From positions 1,178,001 through 1,242,000 of the forward strand of contig NC_089425.1 in the NCBI RefSeq assembly GCF_013426205.1: a stretch of DNA of 64,000 nucleotides, given 5' to 3'. Source of the stretch: Metarhizium brunneum (lineage: Eukaryota > Ascomycota > Sordariomycetes > Hypocreales > Clavicipitaceae). The position numbers and the translations under genes were made by a program. Shown here piece by piece: positions 45,164 through 55,625 of this stretch. The number at the start of each line of letters is the position of its first letter. The first letter of the stretch is position 1. The notes under the pieces were generated by a model. The model saw only the letters and a list, made by a program, of their open reading frames with translations. It did no database searches and was not told the DNA's origin.

Positions 45164-47196
45164 GAACCAAAATAGACCTATGATGATAGTGCTATTATTT
45201 CGGTCTTGAGGGGATGCTGCTGCATTCGGAGTCTACGGGTTGGGTCTTTTTATTACGCCCTTCTGGTTTTCTAGTCGTACCGGTGGGGCTTCTGGCATGT
45301 AGCATTGAAAAAATGGATCATGATGCACATTATAGGGTTGATTTGAATTGTGAATGTTTGGTATGCTTGTGTGCCGTTGTCGAATGAATGGTGTATCTCG
45401 TGTGGACGACGCCATGTGTGGCTGGTTGGATATGGAACTATAATAATTGCCTCATCAAGCTTTAATCCATTGCCATATATCTAAAGTCTTGAGAAGTACC
45501 AATGGCCGTTTACCAGAGCCAAAGCCCACAGGCACAGTTTTTGATCTTTGACCAGGCTTGAAGTCTGAAACGCCTTAAGAAAAGTGCTGTAGTGGGCTCA
45601 CCATCACGTCGATGTGGGCCAGTCATGATCCGGATCTGGCCCGCTCGAGCCGTCAGCCCTGTAGTTCTCGACACCAAAAAAAAAAAAATGTTCATGTATG
45701 CTATTATCAAGTTGTTTTTGTTTCACCCTCAAGACAAATGATAATACTACAAGCATGACACGAGAATCATGGAAGATTCAAGGTTCAAATGACCAGCCGT
45801 GATTCAATCAAGACACACTTGTGCGCAGGCCAAAGCACGGCGACAGCCAGCCGTGCACCATGCACACAATGTCCCAACCTGCCAACCAGTGAATTTACCT
45901 AGTTACTGTGTCAAAGAAAGGCTCTAAAGGAATTCACTATTCCACGCAGTAGTGCAAGATCAACCAAATAATGGATCAGGTTCCATCATTGCCCCGTCAA
46001 GGTGGTGATTGTGTGCCAGGGCATTTCAGCATACTCCCGTTCCCTTTTCTTGTATCAAAAAAAGGGCGGAATACTATGGCTGTTAAGAGCAGGTCTCGTC
46101 ACGCCCATATTTAGTTGATACAGAAGAAAGGAAGAAAAGAGGGAAGAGTTGGCGGACGGGGCAGCTAAGAAAAGGGGCTGTGGAGGTGCAGGGGGGCCAC
46201 TTGGTGCCTGGCGGCGCAAAATCACTTTTTCCAGTCTCCATAGCGCGCGCACTCGCTGTGTCTGTGACCTGGCGCTGAAGATAGCCGCGACCCGCGGTAC
46301 GAGAGTGCCGTACGGGAGGAAGGAACAGACGGCGCGGTTGCCCTGGACTGATATGATTTTGTTCTGTAGCAATTGATCAAGTATTTGTTATTCTTGTGAT
46401 GTGTCACGGGATCTTTGGGTTTTGTATTTTTCTTTTTTTGTAGCCGCCATTTGTGCCTCTCATTGCATCACCGGCTCATCACGCATGGTATTCCTATTAC
46501 CCAATTGCAAAAGAAAAAGGCCCCGACTTGCACTGGTCCAGGACAGCACGTTGAGATACCTATACGTAACGACAATGCACTGGAGGCACAGGTTCGGCTC
46601 GCGTGTTAGCTAATGAGAATGGGTCGGTGGCTCGGCCGCGGTCATCAAGCTCCCTCAAGAGGAATGGCCCGCTGGATCCCTGCTGGAGCGCTGCTGGTAA
46701 ACTGCTGGGTCGGAAAGGCAGCGCGGGCTTCATTATCTTCGCCAGACGGGTTACGGGACATTCCAATGCGGGGATAGGCGAAGATTGGGGCAAGGAATGG
46801 AGCGACCAGCTTGAGGGGAATGGGCGGGTACCGGCGGTCGGAGCCCATCGGACCACGAATTCGAGACGTGCGACAGACTCGACGACCATGAGAGATACCA
46901 GGGAACTTGTTTGCGCCGTCAACGGCGGATGCTATCATCGTCGAGCCGCTCCGACTTTGTTGCTCTGACCAAACATAAGCTCGGTCCCGGCTCCATACCT
47001 GGCTGCTCCGTTGTCACGCTCGATTCTTCTCTTCTTCATTGATTCCGTGCCCTGTGTACAACTCTCTGGCGAAACATTGCCTATTTGAGTGCGTCATCCG
47101 AGGCTTTTCCTCGAGCTCTCCCGCCATCACGCCACGCACTCACTCCCACCTACCCCGAGAAATATCACCACAACGCGACATTCGCAGGTCATAGTC
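45164..47196. other. Intergenic, no gene seen
   Basis: About 2 kb. The left part is the RPL19 3' flank. A poly-A run lies at about 45677-45688. Open frames near 46150-46960 on both strands are low-complexity and show no family features. The last 200 bp are the pyrimidine-rich leader of the SHMT gene. Confidence 0.4.
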
Positions 47197-49038
47197 ATGT
47201 CTCTGCCCGGTCTGCGAGGCACTTCGCGAGCCCTTCGTGGCTTTGCCAAGCCCATTGTGGCCGCTCGACGAGCCAAGTCATCCATAGCTTTGGACGGACA
47301 GCAACAGGTTGGTGGCACAATGCCAACTTGACTTGTTCGAATTGTGTCGCTGCAGACCACCCGCTAACCTTCTTTTTTTGGCTGCAGCTCCTTGCCGCTC
47401 ATTTACAGCAGGCCGATCCCACTGTATTCGATATCATTGAAAATGTACGTACCACCGTTTTATTCCAGTTGGCGATTGGTGCCGCTTGCTCTTTGAACCG
47501 AGGTGTCAGCACTGCAGCGCGCTAACTAGTGTGTAGGAGAAAAAACGCCAGAAGCACTTCATCAACCTGATTCCTTCTGAGAACTTTACCTCCCAGGCCG
47601 TTCTAGATGCTCTTGGCAGTGTTATGCAGAGTAAGCCGACTTATACTTGTGAAGAGACCCAGGCGGTGCTGACTCGAGATGGTAGACAAGTATTCTGAAG
47701 GCTATCCTGGTGCTCGATACTATGGCGGCAACGAGTTTACTGATCAGTCGGAGCGTCTCTGCCAGCAGCGAGCTCTGGAAGCTTTTGATCTTGACGCTGC
47801 GAACTGGGGCGTCAACGTTCAAGGTACGGCATAGCACTTGCTGCTTTGCTACATGGGCCGCACATATGTACTAACAATGGCTTCATCTAGCTCTTTCTGG
47901 CGCTCCCGCCAATTTGTACGTCTACTCTGCGCTCATGAACACCCATGATCGCCTGATGGGTCTTGACCTTCCTCACGGCGGCCACCTGTCCCACGGCTAC
48001 CAGACGCCAACCAAGAAAATATCCTTCATTTCCAAGTACTTCGAAACGCTCCCATACCGACTGGATGAGTCTACCGGTCTGATCGACTACGACAAGCTCG
48101 AGGAGCTTGCGCTCATCTACCGCCCCAAGATCATTGTTGCCGGCGCCAGTGCCTACAGCCGTCTTATCGACTATAAGCGCATGCGCGAGATCTGCGACAA
48201 GGCCAACGCCTACCTGTTGGCCGACATGGCTCACATCTCCGGCCTCGTTGCCGCCAAGGTCCTCCCCGGCCCCTTTCCCTACGCCGACATCGTCACCACC
48301 ACCTCCCACAAGAGCTTACGAGGCCCGCGAGGAGCCCTCATCTTCTTCCGCAAGGGCGTCCGTCGCACGAACCCCAAGACCAAAGTTGACGAGATGTACA
48401 ACCTCGAAGGCCCCATCAACACCTCCGTCTTCCCAGGCCACCAGGGCGGTCCTCACAACCACACCATCACGGCCCTCGCCGTCGCCCTCAAGCAGGCCCA
48501 AGGGCCCGACTTCCATGCCTACCAGTCGCAGGTCCTCGCCAACGCCAAAGCCTTCGCCAAGCGCCTCGGCGAGGCCAAGGGCAAGGGCGGCCTCGGATAT
48601 AGCCTCGTCAGCGGCGGCACAGACAACCACCTTGTCCTCGCGGACCTCAAACCCCACGGCGTTGACGGCGGCCGTGTCGAGCGTGTCCTCGAGCTCGTCG
48701 GCGTAGCCGCCAACAAGAACACCGTTCCCGGCGACCGCTCCGCCCTCGTCCCCGGCGGCCTCCGAATGGGCACCCCGGCCATGACCACCCGCGGCTTCAA
48801 CGAGAACGACTTTGTCCGCGTCGCCGACATTGTCGACCGGGCCGTCACCATCGCCGCCCGCATCGACAAGACTGTCAAGGCCGCCGCCAAAGAGCGTGGT
48901 GAGAAGAGCCCTGGCAAGCTCAAGCTGTTCCTCGACCACGTTGGCAACGGCAACTCGGAGTCCGAAATCGTCCAGCTGCGAAGTGAGGTTGAGGATTGGG
49001 CTGGTACCTTCCCCTTGCCTTGGGATGCTTCTCAATAA
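47197..49038 (+). CDS. SHM1: Serine hydroxymethyltransferase, mitochondrial
   Basis: Five exons, 47197-47307, 47388-47444, 47537-47630, 47686-47823 and 47891-49038, encode 515 aa. The first ~30 residues ([20 protein letters not shown] and on) are Arg-rich without acids, a mitochondrial presequence. SHMT landmarks follow: [51 protein letters not shown], and the PLP lysine in [12 protein letters not shown] (Lys near residue 272). It also has [15 protein letters not shown] and the folate-site region near [11 protein letters not shown]. It converts serine and tetrahydrofolate to glycine and 5,10-methylene-THF using PLP. All four introns are short GT-AG introns concentrated in the first 40% of the gene. 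The start at 47197 has good context (gtcATGtct). Confidence 0.95.
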
Positions 49039-49436
49039 ACTCGCCTCTGCTAGATTGAGTCGATAGCTTCATGGTATTCCTTCTAGACGGATATTTTTGC
49101 TCTTTGTCTTTTGTGTACACGGGAAAATAAACATCTGCTTTTTTTGCATTGGGGGGACGGGCGTAAATGTAATTTAACTTACGTGTATAAGTCGATCAGA
49201 TTGGGGGCTACATGATTAACACGAGGATCAACTCCCCGATTTCGTTGTGCCATGGCATGTGATGTGCTACTGTCTACTGGCATACCATCACCTGTCGTCA
49301 GCAAACACGCTCCACAACACTGGTCTCCGTGATAAATGACGAAATATGTCCCAGGAACAGTATTCATTAATCAAAGATCATTGGTATGTTCAAACGCCAA
49401 GATAAATGGTATCAGATCTCTTCAAAAATGCACGCA
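49039..49436. terminator. Shared 3' region of convergent SHMT and triple-fusion genes
   Basis: 398 bp between facing stop codons, AT-rich, with no coding region seen. Poly(A)-like AATAAA lies at 49126-49131 on the plus strand. Confidence 0.4.
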
Positions 49437-51974
49437 TCACTTCCCAACAACCTGCTTCGTTGCCTCTCTCTCGCCAAACCGCTCATAATACCCCTTCAAA
49501 GCCCCCATTCCATCAAACACCTCGGTACCATACTGGTCCACGATAGCGTGCAGGACAGGCCAGACTGCAAAATCGGCAAGGCTAGGCGTTGAACCAGGCA
49601 CGCCGATTTCAGACGTGTTCGCAGCCATTTCATCCCATGTACCTAGTTCCCGGAGAAGGGTCTTGCTCAGAGGTGTAGAGCTATCATGCTGCTTCCACAA
49701 GTCGCCTAGTTTCAGCGCTCCTTGGAATCTTGTAAACCGGAGAGCGAGATCGGCTTGATCTTTCTTGTCATGTCCATACACGGAGTTCAGGTACAGCATG
49801 ATGGCTACGTCTCCGTCTACAACAGACTTGCTCGCATTATTGTCGACAAAGCGGATTGCTGCATGTGCTGTGTTGCTACTCTTTGGATCTGGCGCCATAC
49901 TGCCTTTAGCAAAGTTGATGCCGTACTCAGCGAGCATTAGATGAATGCGCATGTTGGATGTCGCATCCACGGACGCAAAGAAGCGCGGGGAGTTGCTGAA
50001 ATGGAGGACGTCGAAGCCCTTGCCGTACCATTCTTCCCAGTCGAATGCCGAAGAGTTGTTTTCCGCACCAAACGCCTTCAACATCTCAACGGCCTCCGGG
50101 CTCTGCCCGTTCACGACGGGTTTGGCAGTCTCGCGAGACTTTCCTGTGGCACCCTGGCCCCAGATGCTGGTTTCGTCTTTATCCAAGAAGGTGCCGATTT
50201 GTCGAAACGTCAGAGAAATCCTGCCGCCTTTGAAGGCCAGTTCTGCAGGTGTCTTTTCTCTCTCCGCGCGCTTGTCTTGCCGGATGGAGTGAAGCCATTT
50301 CATATTTGTCTTCAGACCCAGGCGGCATAGAGAATTGTGAGGCAGCCGTGCACGTTGAGATTGGCGCCTTGTGTCTCCCGGAGAAGAGGCATCGTCGCGA
50401 GACGGGTCCTTACCCTGTCTCTTGGTTCTGAATACCATGGTTCGTTCTGCGCCGAGACTGACATTGGCAATGTATGAGCCCTTGACAACGTCTACGGTCT
50501 TATCGCTGTGTTCAGAGATGTAGTCCTTGCCGTCGCGGTAGAACTGGATTAGGACGTGGTTTAGTTCGTGCCCGAGATATTTCTCGGTTTCGCTTTTGAT
50601 GGCTAGGACCGTGGGAGAAAACGGCAGCAGCGGTGGTGATTCGTCTGATGGATGGCGGTAGACTGGCATGCTTCCATCGTCTGATACCTCGCCTTGCACG
50701 GCTACCAGGCGGGGAACTTCGCCGCCTTGATGCAGCATTCGTTGCCACTGCACTTCATCGCGTAGTTTTTCAAAGGCGTCTTTGGCTAAGTCTTCATGTA
50801 GGACATTGTCAATAATGTCAGTGTCGCCCTCACACAAGCCCTTTTGCAGAAGTTGTTCCTCGTCATTGTCGGAAGTGACTGGTTGGCCGGTCATGGTGTT
50901 TGGGTGGGGTTTGGCGTTGGTAGATAATGCCTCTTGTTGTCTATCAGTGGCTTCTGTGATGGATGAACCAAGGTCATCTTTTTCAACTACTTGTTTGCGG
51001 GATTCCACATCCTCGGGCACCTTCTCTTTTAATTTCTTGTCTTTTCCAGCCGTTTCCTGTTGCTTCGGCTTGGCACTCTGTGAGTCAGCCTTGCTGGCCA
51101 GTGACGGGGCTGTACCATTGCCAACATTGACTGCCGAGGGCTCAGCATCAAGCCGAAGGCCCGCCATGTGTTGCACAAGATCAGGAGAATCTGCGACCGC
51201 GATGCGATTGTCTGGCTTTCTACCGGCTGGAATAGGAGCTTTCGCAGCTCTCTTGGGCTGAAGATTTTCTAGTATTTCTGCCAAAGACGCAATCTCACAA
51301 CCTGTGAGTTCGATCAGACTTCGTACTGCCGCGAGCTGTCTCTGTTCGTTGCGATAACCACAGCAGTCTTCGACAATGGTGATTGACAATCCATGGCCGG
51401 CGGCATCCAAGGCAGTGGCGTAGACTCCTACATTAGCCAATGATCCGCAGATGTAGACTTCCATGACCATCTTTGCCCGGAGCAACAGAAGGAGTTGAGT
51501 CCCTCTAAAACCAGAGTATTGAGGCTTTGACAGAATGGTGTCTCCCTTTTTCACCGCAATTTCCACAACTGGGCTCATTAGAGCTCCCCATGATGATGAC
51601 TTTACACAGTTAGCTTCTGGGTGGCTTAGGAAAGCCTCGGGGTCCAATGGCTCATCTGGATTCTGAGGCAAGGCGGGAGCAGCATGTCGTCCTCGGCTTC
51701 GACGTCCTCGGTGCCTCGTCACCGGCGGTGCATCGGAAACAATGATGGACTCGTGGTCCACTAATACAGGACTTGAAAATTGCGACTGAAGCCAAATAAT
51801 ATCGCCGTTGCCACGAAAGTTGGCAACTAGTTCAACGGCGCGATTTATGAACCCGTCGGGGTCCGAACAAGGTAAGGCTCCATCAGGATCCAGGAAATCG
51901 TTTTGGAAATCAACTAGGATCAAAGCTTTCCTAGTGGTGATCTTGGGCAGAAGGGCCTTGTCGAATGAAAACAT
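49437..51974 (-). CDS. Isochorismatase-like / AlkB dioxygenase / GST-like triple fusion
   Basis: Single frame of 845 aa. Residues ~15-225 are an isochorismatase (cysteine-hydrolase) fold: ALILVDFQNDF with Asp22, and SKPQYSGF with Lys150. The nucleophile motif reads CGSLANVGVYATALDA, with Gly183 where the Cys should be, so this domain is probably not a hydrolase. A charged linker follows. Residues ~375-590 are an AlkB-type Fe(II)/2-oxoglutarate dioxygenase: HVLIQFYRDGKDYISEHSD (HxD at about 487-489), WLHSIRQD (third ligand His near 561) and RISLTFRQIG (2-oxoglutarate Arg). Residues ~640-845 are GST-like, with FDVLHFSNSPRFF and a helical C-terminal half (STPSLADFAVWPVLHAIV). AlkB enzymes remove alkyl groups from nucleic acid bases. 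The fused order is unusual. It is convergent with SHMT. Confidence 0.85.
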   Translation of the reverse strand: MFSFDKALLPKITTRKALILVDFQNDFLDPDGALPCSDPDGFINRAVELVANFRGNGDIIWLQSQFSSPVLVDHESIIVSDAPPVTRHRGRRSRGRHAAPALPQNPDEPLDPEAFLSHPEANCVKSSSWGALMSPVVEIAVKKGDTILSKPQYSGFRGTQLLLLLRAKMVMEVYICGSLANVGVYATALDAAGHGLSITIVEDCCGYRNEQRQLAAVRSLIELTGCEIASLAEILENLQPKRAAKAPIPAGRKPDNRIAVADSPDLVQHMAGLRLDAEPSAVNVGNGTAPSLASKADSQSAKPKQQETAGKDKKLKEKVPEDVESRKQVVEKDDLGSSITEATDRQQEALSTNAKPHPNTMTGQPVTSDNDEEQLLQKGLCEGDTDIIDNVLHEDLAKDAFEKLRDEVQWQRMLHQGGEVPRLVAVQGEVSDDGSMPVYRHPSDESPPLLPFSPTVLAIKSETEKYLGHELNHVLIQFYRDGKDYISEHSDKTVDVVKGSYIANVSLGAERTMVFRTKRQGKDPSRDDASSPGDTRRQSQRARLPHNSLCRLGLKTNMKWLHSIRQDKRAEREKTPAELAFKGGRISLTFRQIGTFLDKDETSIWGQGATGKSRETAKPVVNGQSPEAVEMLKAFGAENNSSAFDWEEWYGKGFDVLHFSNSPRFFASVDATSNMRIHLMLAEYGINFAKGSMAPDPKSSNTAHAAIRFVDNNASKSVVDGDVAIMLYLNSVYGHDKKDQADLALRFTRFQGALKLGDLWKQHDSSTPLSKTLLRELGTWDEMAANTSEIGVPGSTPSLADFAVWPVLHAIVDQYGTEVFDGMGALKGYYERFGEREATKQVVGK

Positions 51975-53801
51975 GCTGTCAGTTTGGAAGTCTGTGCCTC
52001 CAAAAACGACGGATTCCTCAGCGAAGATATCAACAATTTTTTTTATGTGTGAGGGGTGCGTTGTGCAGCTCCCAGCAAGAGTAAACGTGTAGCGTCCGTA
52101 TGATGACAGGTTTCCGATGCTAGCTCAGTGTTGATGGCTTCCAGACAACGACAAGCTTTAGAGTTAGTTTTGTCGCCGAGGTAAATTCCCTAGAGGCAGC
52201 TTCATGGTGTTCCGCGAGGGCTAGGGGAGCTAGTATATTACACCGGGCTGGACAGTTGAATAGAAAGAGCAAGAATATGGCTACGGAGTAGTCTCTGTAG
52301 GCATAGTAACCATATGTTTTGTGACAGAAGTGGCCATCAGCGCATTTCGACGCCATGGAGTGGAGACTCTGAGCCACCGGTCTTGGAGTACTCGGTAGTC
52401 TGTCACCAGAACCAAGTACGAGGTCGGCACTTGGTCCCTTGTCCCTTGGGGAGTACCTCGCATCTGCTTGCGTCTGGACGTTGGCTACCGAGACATTGAC
52501 GGCGGTCTGCGGGAGGAGAGGGAGGATATTGAGTTTGATGGCACAATCGGCGTAGGACTTGTGGCAGCCACCTGGGGTTGAACCCGCTAGAAGTGATGCA
52601 AATAGTGCGACGTGATTTGCGGCTATGGGCAGGCCCGTCTCTCAATTGTTGGCGTTGGGCAAGGCAACAGGATTTGTGCCACTCGTTTCGATCTTGTGGT
52701 CGAGTGATGTTGTCAGTCCTCAAAACACTACGGAGTCTCTAGTAGGCACTGGTGGTGGTCGGCACTCTGTATACCGAGTGGCTGCACAGACTGGCAGCTA
52801 GGAAGGAAGGAGCAAAGAGAGTAGGCGCCTTCCTCATGCTGATTGGAGATGAAGAGGATAGGATGGCGTTCTCCAGGCCCTACCGAGAGTGAGCCACCGA
52901 CATGCCCGCCGGGGCGGCGGCAGCATAGTAATATATACCAGACATGGAACAGGGACCATCAACTGCCTGCCGTATGTCAATGCAATACCATAGGCCCAAC
53001 AGCTGGAAGTACGTATTCCATAGCCGGTAAGAAATTCTTGAATGTTATCCAATCGCAAACAGGCATATATAGTCCAAGCTTGACGGACTGTACGACTTCA
53101 AAATCACAACTGAAACTTGATTCGCCTGGTTCCGGGTAGCAAGCAAAGCAAGGACGGGGCACAGACTAAGGTGCAGAAGGCGCTGCGCCAGGGAATCTGG
53201 TCACATGTGCAGTCGAGCAACCTTGACGCCTAACTGGCAAGGTAAGTACCCATTGTTGTCTCCGGACCCTTTGTTGAGATTGCCTGGCAAAGATCTCGCC
53301 GTACGCATTGTAGCGCCTGCTCTTTTGACTTTTTTCTCTTTGCGAACCGTTCCTGCGGGAGAAGGAAGGTTTTGGCTGCTCCGAGTATTGTTCCAGTGCC
53401 TAAGTAGGAAGTGGCTGCATGTCTTCAACTAAAGTACTAAGTACTTAAGTACCTAGACCTAAGTACAGTAGGTACCTTAAAGGTACCTAAGCTTCCAGCA
53501 TCCCTGACATAAGCCGAGCATTTGCCGAGTGTGCAGGCCTAGAGCTCGTCGCATCACCACCGCTTAGTCAAGTCGCCCGCTGATTCCATTACTTTTTATC
53601 CATTATAACCTCAATAAGAGGCACTGCTGAACACTTCTATGCTGTTAACGTGCTTTCCATATCCTCCTCAGATGCACAGCCTTGAGTCGGCCTACATCCT
53701 TTCGGTTGAAGAACTTGCGTAGCCTCTGGCAAACACAGCTCCGCTGAGAACCTCCTTCGTCAACCCACCTACAGGCTACAAGTCTCTCGAGAGCTTGCAT
53801 C
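51975..53801. other. Intergenic, no gene seen
   Basis: 1.8 kb between the divergent starts of the triple-fusion gene and TAF8. No family-like frame is present. It contains the TACCTAAGTA-type cluster at 53427-53493 and a pyrimidine-rich leader before TAF8. Confidence 0.4.
53427..53493. repeat. Cluster of AAGTACTTAAGTACC-type palindromes
   Basis: Overlapping palindromic units (AGTACTTAAGTACC, CCTAAGTAC, GGTACCTTAAAGGTACC) fill about 65 bp. They are related in composition to the cluster at 34463-34555. Confidence 0.6.
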
Positions 53802-54808
53802 ATGTCATCGAAACGTAGCCTCTCTCCGTCGGACTCGGATGGAAGCTCCAAGCGACGTAGGCTAAGCGGGCCACATCCTGATTGTATCCAAGATGACATC
53901 GTCTCTGTCGACATGCTGGAGGCCAGGGACGACAACGAGGTCATGGCGGTCAAGTCCTTTGCGCCCACACATCATGCCAACGCAAGGACCGGCATCCAAC
54001 GTTCAATAGCTTTGGTTTTAAAACATGACGGTTTTTCTTCTGCTACGCCGGAGGCCATGGAGAGCTTCACAGCCCTCGTCGAGACGTGTTAGTTTTCGTT
54101 AGTCAACATATATCATATTGATACCATACTGACACAAACCCAGATCTCGAGTCCATAATTGAGGAGACCAAAAGATTGGCTCTCTCTTCTCGCCGCGACC
54201 ATCCCGTACCTATGGACTTTGAAGCTGTTTTACGGCGGTTTAACCTACCAGTTTCATCACTGAAACCCCATTTAAAGAATCCATTACCCGCCGAAGCCTA
54301 CATTCCAAGGTACAAAAGCGTTCATGTAGCCGACGACGATGCATATACGACTCTCCCCCTCCTTGGCCCTGAGCTTAGTGGTCAGCCCGACAAGAAATCA
54401 AAAAGCTACATCCCATCCAACTTCCCTGACTTTCCTAGCCGCCACACCTATAAGTTTACCCCACAAGAGGACACGAACGCGAGAGATGCCCAGAAGACAC
54501 GAGAAGAAGCTGCAAGAATAGCACAGCAAGGCGAAGATGCCCTGCGTCGGCTAGTTCGTGCCTCCAAGATGCGGAAGCAGAAGGAGGCCAAGAACTTGGT
54601 CGAAAAGGATGTACAGGGAAAGGAACGGTTCCGGCTGTGGGAATTAACCATGAAACGCTTTATGGGAGCTGAAAATCGTGGGGAAAATACGGACAATGTT
54701 GATATTGCTGATCATAGCATGATTGTCAACGGCGACGCCGTGTTTTCGCGAAAGGAGGTTTCCCGGATAGGCAAGCGATTGACAGTATTGCCTTCGAAAG
54801 GCAACTGA
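53802..54808 (+). CDS. TAF8: TFIID subunit Taf8
   Basis: Two exons, 53802-54087 and 54144-54808, encode 316 aa. The intron (56 bp, GTTAGT donor, ACTGAC branch) rejoins FTALVET-YLESIIEETKRLA. The N-terminus has a basic SSKRRRL motif. Residues ~60-130 match the Bromo_TP histone-fold domain (IQRSIALVLKHDGFSSATPEAMESFTALVE, split here at about residues 66-95, then DFEAVLRRFNL). Residues ~180-215 contain YIPSNFPDFPSRHTYKFTP, the conserved Taf8 C-terminal signature, followed by a Lys/Arg/Glu-rich helix. Taf8 pairs with Taf10 and recruits Taf2 within TFIID at core promoters. It is in tandem with CPC2. Confidence 0.9.
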
Positions 54809-55625
54809 TGTGCTGTTTTCACAAGGCATGTTGCACTTGGACGTTGCCCTGGCAAGGCGGGTTGAATGTATGACTATTGATTGAGCAAGATGCTTTGACG
54901 GCTCGAGATACAGGTGCCGCAGATAATTTTACCGTTCTGATACCCCAAGCGTTGATAAATTGGGAATGGGATATATATTGGGTTGTGCGCAGGTTGCCGG
55001 GCTCGGAGTTGGGAGTTGCATTTGCAGGATGGTCTTGCGAGCAATAGTAATTATATATTGGAGTACTCAATTGTACTGGTATTGCTTTTCTTTATCAGAA
55101 ACTGAGCCATGCCTGTTAATGCTGTATTGCTGATGTCGTAGTTGGTGATGTTGCTGGAAAGGTTAATACGGTATGGACAAACAAGGACATGTCACTGCGA
55201 CTCGTAGCACCGACTAATTGATCGCAATAAGCCAATCTTACTATTACACAGAACCAAAAGTGCTTAAGTACTATCAGCATCCTAGAGGAAGCGTTGACTC
55301 TAAGTATTTTCACCAACATTGTGGCTACTCGGTACAAACACTTGGATGTAAGCTAATATTAGCGCCCCAGCAAGATGGTACACTGGCCAAGTAAGTACCC
55401 ACGTACCTGCGGGACCACTTTACTCAACTCGCAATGCGGCGGCCCTAATTTTTCACCCACACAAAAAATATCCCAATTTCAGCCGAGCCACCGAGACCAC
55501 TTGCAAGCGACCCAGTCCGGTTTTGCAGAAGAGCCAGCCCTCGCGAAACCCTTCAGACTTCCTTTCTCCCTCCCCCTCTCACTGCAACTCTCGATCTTCG
55601 TTGCACCGCCTTCGTCTACGTCGCC
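54809..55625. promoter_or_regulatory. TAF8 3' flank and CPC2 promoter/leader
   Basis: 817 bp with no gene seen. The last ~110 bp before the CPC2 start are strongly pyrimidine-rich (CTTTCTCCCTCCCCCTCTCAC), as expected for a highly expressed translation gene. The left part is AT-rich 3' flank. Confidence 0.4.

Noticed and set aside
47914..49038. Start of SHMT placed inside the last exon
   Set aside because: The upstream exons supply the conserved N-terminal half (LIPSENF, GARYYGG) and a mitochondrial presequence.
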